Made by a program: the position numbers and the translations under genes
In this document: positions 23,111-34,428 of the stretch, one piece after another
How positions within the stretch are numbered: the stretch's first letter is position 1
Layout: each line of letters starts with the position of its first letter
NCBI GenBank assembly: GCA_003184365.1
Contig: NKYR01000033.1
Location: forward strand, 63,728-127,727
DNA from: Evernia prunastri
Lineage: Eukaryota > Ascomycota > Lecanoromycetes > Lecanorales > Parmeliaceae
Direction: 5' to 3'
DNA: 64,000 bases
The notes under the pieces: generated by a model
Seen by the model: the letters and a program-made list of their open reading frames with translations, nothing else
Told to the model about the DNA's origin: nothing
Database searches by the model: none

Positions 23111-23950
23111 CTAAGAGCTCAATCCTGCTAGGCGATCTTTCTCGTCACTGTAGCGGAACCAATCCTCGAGCTGTTCAGCCTGCTCCTTATCTTTGGTAGC
23201 AGCCTCGGCAGCATCCTCGTCGTCCAAGTCTTCGAGATCCTGGTCATAAACCCCCTCATCGAGAATATCACCTCCAACGTCCAGAACCTCATCGAGATCC
23301 TCATCGTCGGTAGTGTCCTCAATGATCCGGGCCTTGGACCTGGTGCTCGACCTGCGTCTGGGAGCCTCATCGACGGACTCATCGAGGTCCTCGTCGTCAG
23401 TGCTGTTGGCAATGACTCGGCCCTTTAACTTCGAGCTCGACTTGTCGTTGCTCGATGCCTTGGACTGATTCTCTCCGGGATGCGAATCCGGAGCTGACTT
23501 TCCTCTCTTTGGCCGGGCGTTGGTACTTTGCTCGGCGAGCGGCTCTCGCGAGTGCTTGCCTAGTGCTGAAGAACCTTCGCCGTTTCCTCGAGGAGCCATA
23601 TCGTACAAGTAATTCTAGAAGTGAGTAAGCGATTCAGAAGTATGATCTTCAAATCTAATATCTCTTCGTCTGTTACTTTGTACCTTGCATGATTTTTTGA
23701 AAGGACAGGGAGCGGATTTCCCAATATGTACTGGAAATTCGACATCGTGCCTGCCGTTCTGTTGTCTCTTTTGCAGGCTTTGCAAAGAAGGTACGAATTG
23801 GCGAGATGGAAGCCACAAGGAAAAGCCTCACACGGGGAAGTAACCAACTGCTTTGGAAACGGATGTAAACAAAGTCGGTAGTATGATTCGGGTAAATTAG
23901 TACTGCCCCAATCTGGCCATAGTGCGGCCGATGAGTGAGCCATGAGATGA
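23111..23950 (-). CDS. Acidic hypothetical protein with internal repeat
   Basis: The last exon ends at 23111. It is open from about 23614 and contains MAPRGNGEGSSALGKHSREP at 23599. A splice from an upstream frame is plausible: donor G|GTACAAAG near 23683 and acceptor CTTCTAG near 23615, giving ...CPFKKSCK-NYLYDMAPRG in phase 0. The start is then unresolved. The body is Asp/Glu-rich and carries two copies of TDDEDLDE about 40 residues apart, each after a basic RRxS or KGRVI-like segment. The alternative upstream frame has a C-x4-C ... C-x2-C pattern (CEAFPCGFHLANSYLLCKAC). No family is recognised. The 5' part overlaps a tandem duplication. Confidence 0.35.
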
Positions 23951-24217
23951 TCATTCAAGTTGGGATGAAGTCCTTTTCGGTACAGTAGTCTGGACAAGTC
24001 TCAATCTGCTGGCATCAAAGAAATAGTGAAATATATATGTAAACAATGTCAGTAGTATGATTCGAGTAGATTAGTACTGCCCCAATCTGGCCATAGTGCG
24101 GCCGATGAGTGAGCCATGAGATGATCATCGAAGTTGGGATGAAGTCCTTTTCGGTACAATAGTAGTTTGGACAAGTCTCAATCTGCTGGCATCAAAGCAA
24201 TAGTGAAGTATATATGT
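23863..24217. repeat. 174-bp-period tandem duplication
   Basis: Copy A, 23863-24036, and copy B, 24037-24217, align almost throughout: ATTAGTACTGCCCCAATCTG, GATGAAGTCCTTTTCGGTAC and CAATCTGCTGGCATCAAAG appear in both. A 3-base insertion (AGTAGTTT versus AGTCTGG) and a few substitutions distinguish them. The duplication covers DNA upstream of the acidic ORF. Confidence 0.9.
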
Positions 24218-24245
24218 AGCAATGAGCTTGGGATAGAATCAGAGC

Positions 24246-24307
24246 TGAATGAATTATTAGTGGTGGCTGTGAACTCCATGAGCATATCATGTCGAATGCA
24301 GATGCTC
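24246..24307. repeat. Dispersed repeat, copy 2
   Basis: This is the partner of 20889-20952, direct orientation, lying 65 bp before the 3' end of the septin-like gene. Together the copies bracket about 3.3 kb of duplicated, doubtful coding DNA. Confidence 0.55.
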
Positions 24308-24372
24308 CCTGGGTCTACTCCCTTCGTCAAGCATAGGCTGTTCCCTGCGAATGCAACCCAAGTCCCGCAAAC

Positions 24373-26736
24373 CTATGCCCTCCCTGCCAGCCAGTTCAAT
24401 GTTGTCGCGTATCCATCATCGCCTGAGCATGTCCTCCAAACCCAAACCGCCATAGCGCCCAAGACGCCCACTGATCCCACGACCTGAAATGCAACCCAGC
24501 CCTTTCGTTTCATGACTTCGTTCCATCTCAGTAGCCCGAGTGGATCCCCGGGATCCAGCAAGCCACGATGGCCCGAGAGTCTCGGCAGGTCCAACTTCGT
24601 TGCTTCCAAGCCCTTCTCCGACCGTGCGGCCAAGGATGACTTTTGCACCGAGATGAGGGACCCGTCATTGATGCATTCGTCAATCTTCTCTGTGAGCCAG
24701 ACAGCTCTTTCGCCGCGAGAAATCGCCTCGTATCTGGCTCGCTCATTTTGAAGACTCCTTTGTAGTTCCCCCGCCCACTTGGCCAATCTGATCTGCGCTA
24801 GCTTCTCTTCTTGTTGAGTATGATCCGCTATCTTGGCTTGAGCATATGGAGACATGCCGTTAGCGTATGGGACCATCGCTTGCGATGTAGCGGGAGAAAA
24901 TGCTGTAGATGTCAAGGATGCTAGAGTACGACCGTTGATGGTACCGGAGGTGGAGCGTGGGAAAGGACTTGGTAAAGTGAGAGCTTTCCAGTTTTGTGCG
25001 CGTACAAGCTTTCTTGCGGCTAGGTGCCTCATCCAAGCAATGTTGTCTTGGTCAAAGACTTGCTGGACCAGATTGGCTAGCTCGGATGGAATGAGCGGTT
25101 GGACGTATTCAGGTGACATTAACGTGCTAGCATCCATGTTATCGTTGTCATCGGAAGGCGCCGCACACACCGTGTATGGACGTGATGCAACAGCAGCTTC
25201 TGAATGGAAAGAAAAAGGCCTGATATCCGCATGCTGTAGCCTCTGTGACGTAGACCGTCTGAGGGCTTCCGTCTCCTCTGGAGACAGCGTGTCTGACTTT
25301 GCAATCAGAGGAATCACGTTGGTGAGTGTCGTCAGACGTTGGAGAAACACAATGTCCTCATCTTTCAAATCTATGGCAACCGTCAGCAGGTATTGGATGG
25401 AAGAAAAAGAAAGAGAAGGACATGCCTCGCACTATCATGTAAAGTACCACATCGACCTGGAAACCACCGCTTCCGCTCAGCAGGCTTACGACATCACCTT
25501 GGTTTCCAGTAGTGTCTGCAAAAGGCTTGCTGAACTGCGCCTCAACGTACTGCAAGATTGACTCAATGCTCTCCATCCTTGACATTCCGTGACTGTAGCC
25601 AGGAGTATCCACGAAGCAAAGGTTACGCTCCAGCACAGTGTCGCCCATACTTTTTCGACGGCGTAGGACCTTGGTCTCTTCGATATCTGACCACCATGTG
25701 GGATAAGGCTTGGTACTTGCGTATACTTCTGTGATCTTATTTGTAGACCTGAGGTTGGCGCTGTTTGGCTTGCTTAAGGATTTTCGAGAAGGGAGCTGGT
25801 CGATGGAAGGAAGATTTGGGGATAAGGGATCCACGTGCACGATGTCTTCGCAGGTCTGTACAATTGACTTTATGAGAGATGTCTTGCCGACACCTGTAAC
25901 TTCAGTATAAGCATGATGTATTCTGAAGGCCTTTCTAATGTTCGTATTCACATACCTGAGTCTCCAGCGATGAGCACCTTCAGCCTGCCGAGACCTTTCC
26001 CCCTCTCAGTGAACGGCCTTCGGCTGGGCATCTTTATGCTCGGCATGATAAGTTGAGGGGCACTGTCTTGCATAGAGGATTGGATTTGAGGCTCAACGTC
26101 GTCATCCTCGCTCGACGCTATGGCCTGGCTACCTCCCTCGTCCATGGAATCCTCATCCGAAGGCCTGAAAGAATGGTTTGAGAAAGATTTGGGGCTGCTC
26201 GGCATTGATGACAAAGGAGCCTGAGATGAGAGCGAGGCGAATGACTGGGACATACTAGGGGCCATGAGATCTGCCTGACTCGGATTGTATGGCGATGAAT
26301 CCCCAGTCTTGACAGGAGCCTGGTCGACGCTCCCGTGAGAGCTGTCCCTAGTCCGGGGCTTTGGCCTGGGTCTCAGTGTAGAGCGTCGTCTCCCTTCATG
26401 ATCATTTTCTATATCTTCATTCGCTTCTCCTTCTTCTTCTTCTTCTTCATCCTCCTCCTGCTGCCCACTCTCCTCCTCCTCCTCCTCAGTCTTTAGAGGG
26501 GAAGAAGCTTCATAGATTGTCTCTTGCAAGCTTCGTACGCCGAATGTGCTGTCACTGCCCGGCTCTGATGTTTTCACACACGAGTCCTCTAGCTCATCCT
26601 CACTTGCCATACGGAAAGAAGTAGGCTTGCTATGAGCGAGGCCTGCAGCGGAGGTGAGTCCGACTGCGTCGAGGTCCTTTCGGGATCGTCTCCCAAGCAC
26701 GTCCGGGCCTGGACGCATCTTTGCGTCTGAGGACAC
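24373..26736 (-). CDS. Septin-like GTPase with C-terminal membrane helix
   Basis: The exons are 25956-26736, 25426-25893 and 24373-25370, giving 748 residues. The N-terminal 240 residues are acidic and low complexity (runs of Glu). The G domain follows: P-loop GDSGVGKTS completed across intron 1 (25894-25955, GTATGTG...ACAG), switch II DTPGYSHG, and G4 AKSD. Intron 2 (25371-25425) must start with GC: only CGAG|GCATGT rejoins YMIVR to DLKDEDIVFLQRL in frame. After the G domain come a helical region (QQEEKLAQIRLAKWAGELQR) and a C-terminal hydrophobic helix (VAFQVVGSVGVLGAMAVWVW). Septins normally form cortical filaments. The divergence and the membrane tail suggest a membrane-anchored relative; the function is not known. 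Confidence 0.8.
25371..25425 (-). other. GC-AG intron
   Basis: This is intron 2 of the septin-like gene, 55 nt. The donor context is GAG|GCATGTCC and the acceptor is GCCATAG, with CTGAC as a likely branch site. No GT donor nearby preserves the frame. Confidence 0.75.
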
Positions 26737-27541
26737 AATTCTCGCGCAAAACTATGATTTTATGTTGATGTGATGTTCAGCTATGAGCGGGTTTATTGAG
26801 GTTTGCGTGTATATAACGGCAAGGTCATAAGTTGAGGTGCCCCTCATGCCCCACTTCGCTATCAACTCAGTGTTTGAAATTGCTGAGATGGCAGAGGAGG
26901 GGCATTCCTCTGGTCAACGAGGTCGTGTCGACGACAGGTGATCTAGCGTGTTCTATTTTGGATGTTGCCTGAAGTAGCGAAGTGGCCGCTGCTGACCACA
27001 CCACTCTAATGCGGGACGAGTTGGTATCACAATTTGTCTTACATCAGAATCTCGTCTTACGTGTCCACCTAAAACGTAGTCTTACGAAGCTGATCTCAAT
27101 AAAAGTGAATAGAAATCAATCTCATCGCTTGTTCGTATTTATGTTAACGCTCCTGGTATATGTACATCCAAGAAGCGTCTTTTTCAATCAGTTGCTGAGG
27201 TAAATGGCGAGAACGTGATCCAGCTCAGCCGACTTATTGACAAAGCCAGCTACCCCTAGTCGTGCAATTTTGAGCATTTAGGTATTTTCGCAGCAGTACT
27301 GTACCAAGTAACCAGACCACCGTAGATAAAAGGAGATTCGTGACTGGATGCGGTCTGCAGTACACTTTCACCGCACTCGCTATGCATGAAATGGGCAAAA
27401 CAATGAGATCGCACTGAAATTGACGGCTTGATGCCTTGAAATGTTGGTATCGAAGGTCGAGATCTGGTGTGGATAGGAATGGTAGGGTTCGAGGTCTCAC
27501 GGGTGATAGGTTTATGTCGCTTGGGCAGCACCACCATCGGG
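26737..27541. other. Intergenic, no gene seen
   Basis: About 800 bp hold the promoter of the septin-like gene and the 3' region of the NTF2-RRM gene. The short frames are not supported. Confidence 0.5.
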
Positions 27542-29584
27542 TTATGCAGCCTGGGGTTGGCCACGGCCTCTCTGGGGCATGTTTCCACCTCGCCCGCCAC
27601 GAGGAGGATAGCCACCGCGGCCTCCTTCCTTCGGAAAGCCACCCCTTCCCTGGCTGCTTCCTGGACGACCTTCGTTGCCTCCACGACCACCACGCATCCC
27701 GCCTCTTCCCGCAAAGTTACCTCCATACGCGTTTGCACGGGGTCGGCGCTCTTCCACGTAAATCTGCTCGCCTCCAATGGAATGGGGATTAGCGGCGACC
27801 GCAGCATTGTAGGCAGTTGCGTCGGCAAATTCTACGAAAGCACAATTCTGTAGACATGTTAGAATTTGTGCGTTTGTGAGGGGGGCTACGTCAGTACATA
27901 CCTTCGGACGGCTAACATCGAAGTACACCAGTTTTCCGTACTGAGCAAGCGTCGTCTTGAGGATAGATGCATCGACTTTCTCGGTGACGTTTTTCACGTA
28001 ACCTAGAACATTCTCCTGACTCCCAGAAACTGACTGGGAATGCTGGCGCCCTTGCTTCTTGCTGTTATCGGAACCTGCCATTTGCCAACCAGCATTGCCA
28101 TTCTGCTGAGTCTTAGCTGGAGTATCATCATTTCCTGAAATTGGAGGAGTGATCGGCTGGTTCGTAGGGGGTGGAGCGGCTTTGGACTGAGGTGCAAGAG
28201 GTGTGGCACTCGAACTGTTGGAAGGGGCATTGTTCGGGACAGCTGGTGCAGCCACGCGGTTAGCAGCAACCAAGTTTGCCCATGTCTTTGGGGCAGCAGG
28301 CTTTGGAGGTGCCGCAGGTGGCGCAGCTGTAGCAGGCTCGACTGGGGCTACTTTAGCAGACTTAGGTGGAGAAGCAACAGGAGTAGGGTCTGGATCCCGT
28401 GGTTTTTCGGCCTGCGGTTCGTCATCAACAGTAAAAGGCGTGGTTTCTGCGACTTGCTCCAGAGCCTCCGCGGGATCCTCGGCCGATACCTTTACAGCAG
28501 CGGCAGGGGCATCCTCAGCAACGTCGACGGCTTCAGGAGAAGTATAACCGTTTGCATGAGGATCATTGTTGGGAAGATCCCGGTCTGAAGTCGATTTCTG
28601 TAGGGCTTCTTCCTCCTCCAACTTCCTATCAACTTGCTCAGCGTCATGCTCCTGTTGAGCAGGATCAGCGGAACTGGTCAAGGTATTTGGTTCAGGCACT
28701 GCCTCAGGCTCGGGATCCAGGGTAGCTGCAACTATGAAGGTTTTGAAATCAGCAACTCTTCTTGGAGCATACATTTGAGTGAACAGAAGCCTCCTACTCA
28801 GGTAACATGCACTGATATTCAGACATGATACTAAGAAGGAGATTTTGCTCTAAAATGTACGTACCTTCCTCGCTAGGCGCTTCTCCGTCGTCCATCTCTT
28901 CTTCCTCGTCTTCGAGAATGTATCGGAAAATGTCATTGAGGACGAAATACCCTTTCGGCTGTTCCGCCAGAACAAACGTCTGGACGAACTTTCGATGCGC
29001 CGCAGCTTTATTGCTGATCTCTCCAATGACCTGGACCACAATGTTTTTGAAAGACTCTTGTGAGTCTACGTTGGACACCCTGACCTTGCAATCTTGGAAT
29101 TCCAGCTGCTTTATACGGTCGTTGATGGCCTGAAGGTTGAGTCAGTAGCTATCTTGCTTCTAGCACGATGAAAACGTACACGCTGGCCAACCGAGACGTC
29201 AACTTTCTGCGTTTCGACACCGGATACAAACTGAGACTGTTTATTGTAGTATAGCTGTGACCCTTGTAAGAATTGAGGAATCTTTTGTTCTGAGACATAG
29301 TGTCTTACGTAGAGTGTTTCCGGGTTCTTGCTCAGAGTCGTGTAGTACGACTCCACAAAGTACCATCCCACCTCATCCTTGGAAGGAGCCTTGTTTGCTT
29401 CACCGGCACCGGTAGGTTCGGAAGAAGTGGGTGCTGCCGTCGCAGCCACGTCCTCGCTAGAGATTCCGACTGGGGTATTGCCATTTGACGCGTTCAGGCC
29501 TTGGGATGGGACGAAGGATTCAGCTTGGCCGTAAGGGTACTGAGCCCCATAGCTGCCGTTAACGGTCTTGCTGTCGGCGGCCAT
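27542..29584 (-). CDS. G3BP/Nxt3-type NTF2 and RRM domain protein
   Basis: Homologues (G3BP in animals, Nxt3 in fission yeast, Bre5 in budding yeast) bind RNA, join stress granules, and act as cofactor of the Ubp3/USP10 deubiquitinase. The exons are 29180-29584, 28865-29129, 27902-28731 and 27542-27847, giving 601 residues. The introns are 29130-29179, 28732-28864 (133 nt) and 27848-27901. The NTF2-like domain spans residues about 70-210 (VGWYFVESYYTTLSKNPETL to RYILEDEEEEMDD). A long Ala/Pro-rich disordered middle follows. The RRM is at about 460-545, split by the last intron (LGYVKNVTEKVDASILKTTL and NCAFVEFADATAYNAAV). The tail is RGG-rich. Each junction keeps a family-conserved reading. 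Confidence 0.9.
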
Positions 29585-30694
29585 TCTCAGTGCTGGGACA
29601 AGCTTGGACAGGACAAGCTCTGAAATTGAAGTGATTGCTTGAAAGGTGTTCGACTACCGCGAAGAGAATGAGGCTAGGTGATGAGGTTGCACAAAGATAG
29701 CAACGCAGTGAAACTTTTGTACAGCTACTTCCAGGTTAGCTGATGAAGTTGAGCAATTCGAGACGAACTTACGGGCAGGGAATAAGAATAAAACAATTCG
29801 AAGCGCCTTCGTGGATGCAAATTAAATTCCCACAGGGAGGACAAATACGTTAGGTTAATCGTGGAGGTCCCAAGCTGCGGGGGAAAGGACAAAGTTGGGT
29901 CTTGATCGAACGGTAGAGTGTGATGTGAGGTTGAAAAAATCCTGACGGTTTCAATGATCTATGCAATTAGGAGATTAATGTTGCTGACGCCTTAATACTA
30001 TTGACGACTGAAGAGTGTGTGTGTGTATACTGGCATTGAAGAAACGGAAAAGCGAAATCCATTTCAAACTTTGCTAGCGTGAAGGCCAAGTTCAAGGTCT
30101 ACCCGACCCAGCTCTACTTTACGGATCAACCAAACACGGTACACTACCTTACATAAAAATGAGGATATACCTAGAAATCCATGAAAAAAGATTTCCTGGG
30201 AAATCTGATCGTACAGAATTCCTCATGGATTTTCAGCAAAGGATGAAAGAAAAAAGCGTGGTTTTCAACGAACCTTCGGCTAGTTCCACATGATGGCGTT
30301 GTAGAATCTACCCGTTTTGCATTCCTTTTACCACCTACTCGATGTTGCCAGGAATTATTAATCCAGCTTTACCAAACAGCAGTTGTGTGATTCCAATATG
30401 AATTTCGTAACTTTATATTGCGATTGAACAACACGTCACTAGGTATGCCTGCCACGTGTGACAAAATGCGACAGGAACTATCCTCCAAAAACTCCGCGAG
30501 CTGCAGTCATCTAACACCAATAGAAATGCTGGGTATTGGCGTGTACGCAATCGAACAGTCAAAAAGAAATGCCTCAAGCGACCACCCTGTGACAGCTCAA
30601 GGGCCAGTCAACCGCCCTTGCTGCGAATACAACGAGATGCAGAGCATCATCGGGGCCGTGACCTTTATTGTGAAGGTGAGATCAAGTTTCGATC
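29585..30694. other. Intergenic, no gene seen
   Basis: This is the upstream region of the NTF2-RRM gene. Only short frames occur; a 96-codon frame at 30418 lacks an early ATG and has no family. Confidence 0.5.
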
Positions 30695-31364
30695 TCACAA
30701 CGCAGTAGTGACTGACCTCCCCATTCCTGCCTTTTCATCCATCAACTTCGGTCTGAATGTCGCATCCTGATCCGTCATCCTCCTACCGAGTGCGCGCTCG
30801 ACCTTTGCCCCCAAGGCCAGCTTACTGAGGCTATCGGTCTTCTCCGGTGTAGGTTGGTATCGCTGCTGCTGTAGACGCTTCTGCTCTAAGCGGTCGAAGC
30901 CTTGCGTCCACTCCTTGATCTCCTGCATCCGCGGATCGCCGTTTGATGAGGATGCATTGGTGTGTGAAGTGGTGTCGGAGGCTGCAAGAGAAGGAACCCC
31001 ACTGAACGTTGAGAATCGTTTGGACGTGCGTTTGGACGTGACCTGTCAGAATTGCTGTTAGCGGAAATACAATACGAATGATTCGGGCAAGCTGCCAGAG
31101 AGTTGGTGGTCTTCTGTGTTGGCATCTCTTAGAGAGGTCAAGAAAGGCTGCCAGATTATGTGCAGAAACATTCCAAACCGAGTGCTCTGAGAATGATAGG
31201 CCTCGGACCTGGTGGCCATCTGCTCACATTCGGAAGACGTTTGCCAGTGCAATAGGCATTGTTTCTGGCAGCGCGTCTGGATGACAAAGTGGAGTTTGAT
31301 GTGACTTGGGTAAGACAGCGGTTCCCGACGGGTAGAAAGAGATGAGACTTACACTTGGTGCCAT
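30695..31364 (-). CDS. Small conserved fungal protein, unknown function
   Basis: Exon 1 is only four codons (ATG GCA CCA AGT, 31353-31364), followed by GTAAGT. Exon 2 is 30695-31042 after a CTGACAG acceptor. The intron 31043-31352 is 310 nt, the longest proposed in the window. The product has 119 residues: MAPS then VTSKRTSKRFSTFSGVPSLA, a central charged helix (EIKEWTQGFDRLEQKRLQQQ), and LALGAKVERALGRRMTDQDA near the C-terminus. The ALGRRMTxQDA phrase recurs in fungal hypothetical proteins as I recall them; I know no function. The tiny first exon is supported by the good donor and frame, but a downstream ATG (30928) is an alternative start giving 77 residues. Confidence 0.6.
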
Positions 31365-32563
31365 GATTGGCCTGGATGAGTCGATTGATGGACGACCCAT
31401 TTAATGGAAAGAGAAGAAGATGACGTGTAGGAGGAAAGGTTGGGAGGTTGATGCCTCCTTTAGTTGGGATGTAATTGTGGATGAAAGCTTCCTTCAATTA
31501 ATAATTTGGAGCCGAGGATCAGCGCACTGAAACGTAGGTATGTCTGAGTCTGACTAGGATTCAATAATAACAATAATAATGCGTGAGATATGAAAGTTCT
31601 TTATGGTGACGTCGATCCAGGGTTCGTTGAAGCTTATTCACTTGGAGCGATGTAACTCTGGTCGTCACCAAGCGTGAAGGTTGAGGAGAGCAAATCGGCT
31701 TGTATGATGAACTTATCCGGGACCACTTTTTTCGAGGGAGAAGAGGTGAAGAGTGGGAAGAGGGGAAAGGGAGAGTGGAAGATTTATGAAGGATGTGTGG
31801 GGGGAAGGAGGATAGGAGAGAAAGTAAAGTAGGTATTCAGGTGAAGAGGAATTGGCTCACTTAAGGTAAAAGTAGCTTTATCGCGCCACACAAGGTCTAC
31901 TGAGTCTACTCGGCCCATACGCCCAGTTGCATAAGGTAAGGTAGCTTAGGTAGTTCTTACATACCCGTCGCTCTCCGTCATCAAAGTCTTACTACTCTAC
32001 ACAGATCTTCTTTCCTTTCTACACCCATCATTTGAAAACCATTGAAAAAAAGATAAGCATCATCCATGTGACGAACGTACAAGGCATTAAGGAAGAAGTA
32101 AAAGAATCAAATGATATACCTATTATTCCAATCCGTTCCGACACTCAGCTACTTATCTTTCTTGCTTTCCTCGAGACCACAGAAGAAATAATAATAATTC
32201 AAATGATGAATCGCGAGATACAACCACCTTTCCGCCCCCAGGGGCAGTGTGAGCTAAAACTTTAGCTCGGCCAGGCAGCACATGGCAGCAGGGATGATAT
32301 TTCCATCTAGACTCTATTCAGGCTAGCCAGGCGGCAAGGAGCACGAGGTCGGGATTGTAGTTCTGTCCAATCAGGATACACTACATATCTCATCGTCAAT
32401 CATCGCGTCCCTCAGCGGGCCTCAGCTGCTTTGCATGGCGGCATATCATGAACGTATTCTAAAGTAAACCTGGAGACCGTGAAGCCATGAAGACATGAAG
32501 TTATATTTAAAATATTCAGAATAATCGAATCTTGGCCACCTCTCTGCTTGAATAGTTCCAACA
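31365..32563. other. Divergent intergenic region, no gene seen
   Basis: This is the shared upstream region of the small conserved gene (-) and the TPR-like gene (+), about 1.2 kb. It is A/T-rich with short AAT and GAGG-type runs. No motif stands out. Confidence 0.5.
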
Positions 32564-34264
32564 ATGCCGAAGCATAAGCAATTACTGAGTGCCAAAAAGC
32601 AAAAGGGAAAGAAGCAACCCGAGGTCCGCAAATGCTTGACAGAAATGTGCTGGCTGCTGATTATTGATGCTAGGTGCAGGCACAGACTGCCAACGAATTT
32701 CTTGCACGTATGAATCACACCCGAGGATGTAACCTTGAGCGAATATCAATCTAATTCCCAGGAAGTCGGTGTCGATTTCGAAGAAGCCGGAGAGAAATGG
32801 CGGGCGGGGGATGCTGCCAAGTCCTTGAGATTCTTCATCCGCGCAATCGATGCTTATGGGGAAGGACTTCGGAATTTCCCTCGGTCCTTTGACCTCGCAT
32901 ACAACAAGTGAGACGCAAAGCCTCTTCCAATTGTGAGTGTCGCTGAAATCCATAAGGGCTCGGCTGCAGTATGAAGTCGCTCAGCAACCTCGATTACTCG
33001 AAAACTTGCCGACTCCACTAATCGACCTCTTGCAAACTACTCTCGATTCTCATAGGCTGGCATTAACGATCGACCAAGATAATGCTGATCTTCTCTTGTA
33101 TGCGTTGCGTTCGCTAGAGATCAATGTGGTCGCAGCTGACATCACTGTGACAGCAACACGGCTCAGGTACTAACAAGTCTTGCTGAAGCCATCAGTGAAG
33201 GCAAAAAACTGTCAGAATCTCCTCGTGACGAAGCACTGCGCCTTTTGCAAGAATCCTTCGAGCTTTTCCAGCGATGTCTTAGCGTCCAAGAATCCAAGTA
33301 TACTCAAGACCTACAAAAAGGCACACTAGAAGCACAGCCGCCCCCCGATGCTAATAGTGCCCGTGCAGATGACATCAGTAGTGGTGTATCTGATGCCTCG
33401 GAAGAAGAAGTCTGGGCGTCAGTAGAAGAGCCAATCACGAAAGACGCGCTCCTTGACACTATCATAGCACAATTAGATACTCTGACAGCGATTTGTAGTC
33501 TTGGGTCTTCTCACACCAGTCTTGCGTGGGTGGAAGAATATTACCAGACCACGTCGAAGGTAAAGCTATCACTTTATGTCCATGGCTCAAGTCGTCACCA
33601 CGAAGCCGCACTTGCACAGGCGAAGTTCACATGTGCACTATCCGACGCCGCCTTCCGCAGCGGACGACTTGATCTGCCATCCTATGAAAACGAGCTCAAC
33701 GCTGCATTCGCCACCCTCGACCTTTCCAATGACCCTCCCGGTCTTTGCGACAAAGCAGACGTCGAACTGACGTTCAACGCAAGCGTTCAGGCCGTCGTCC
33801 AACGAGCACAATCCACCGAGCTGGCCCAGATAAGCACCATCTGCTGGAAACACATCACCAAAGCGCTCGACAGCCTCACAGCTGCTTCGAAGCTCCCTGA
33901 TGCCCTGAATCTGCCACGCATCCACCTCCGACGAGGGGATTGCGAGCTGCTGCGGTTGCACCTGGGTGATGCGCCTTTGGGTTATGACCTCGCTGTCAAG
34001 AGCGCTCCGACGCTGCTCAAGAATGCGGAGGTATTTTTCCGTGGTGCAGCAAACCTAGCAAAGAGGGAGGTCGGTACCAAAGAAGAGCAGAACGAGGCAG
34101 AGGTCAAACAGTCGATTGTAGCGGGACTGGCGGTTCATACAGAAGAGCTTTCAATGTTGGTAAAAATAAGAAGAGATCTTGTGGAGACAATTGTGGAGGA
34201 GATGAGAGACGAGGGTTTGCTAGGGGAGAAAAGCTTGCAAGAACTAGGAAGCATGTTCGCGTGA
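32564..34264 (+). CDS. TPR-like conserved fungal protein
   Basis: The exons are 32564-32623, 32674-32707, 32766-32907, 32957-33097 and 33154-34264, giving 495 residues. Phase decides most junctions: exon 2 (34 nt) ends in phase 1, so the acceptor must be GGAAG at 32765 rather than the CCCAG five bases earlier, giving EFLALGVDFEEAGEKWRAGD. The next joins give SFDLAYNKARLQYEVAQ and DNADLLFNTAQVLTSLAEAI, which read as paired TPR helices. Later parts are helical (ALAQAKFTCALSDAAFRSGR). Exon 1 and its weak donor (GAG|GTCCGC) are the least certain piece. Function is unknown; homologues are usually annotated only as TPR-domain proteins. Confidence 0.8.
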
Positions 34265-34428
34265 TATGCTGGATATGAATCAGTAATCATCAACCACACA
34301 AAGATAAATCAACACTTGCTGCTTGTGCTGCTTGTTGGACCTTTCCAGCTTGCAACAGACGACACCCCCTTGATGACAGCATGACTCCAAACACCTCGCC
34401 CAGTACCCTCTGACCACAAACCAGATTT

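Noticed and set aside
27134..27500. GGTTCGAGGTCTC near 27485 considered as a tRNA B box
   Set aside because: The B-box consensus is broken and no A box or cloverleaf could be folded by eye. No other tRNA candidate was found.
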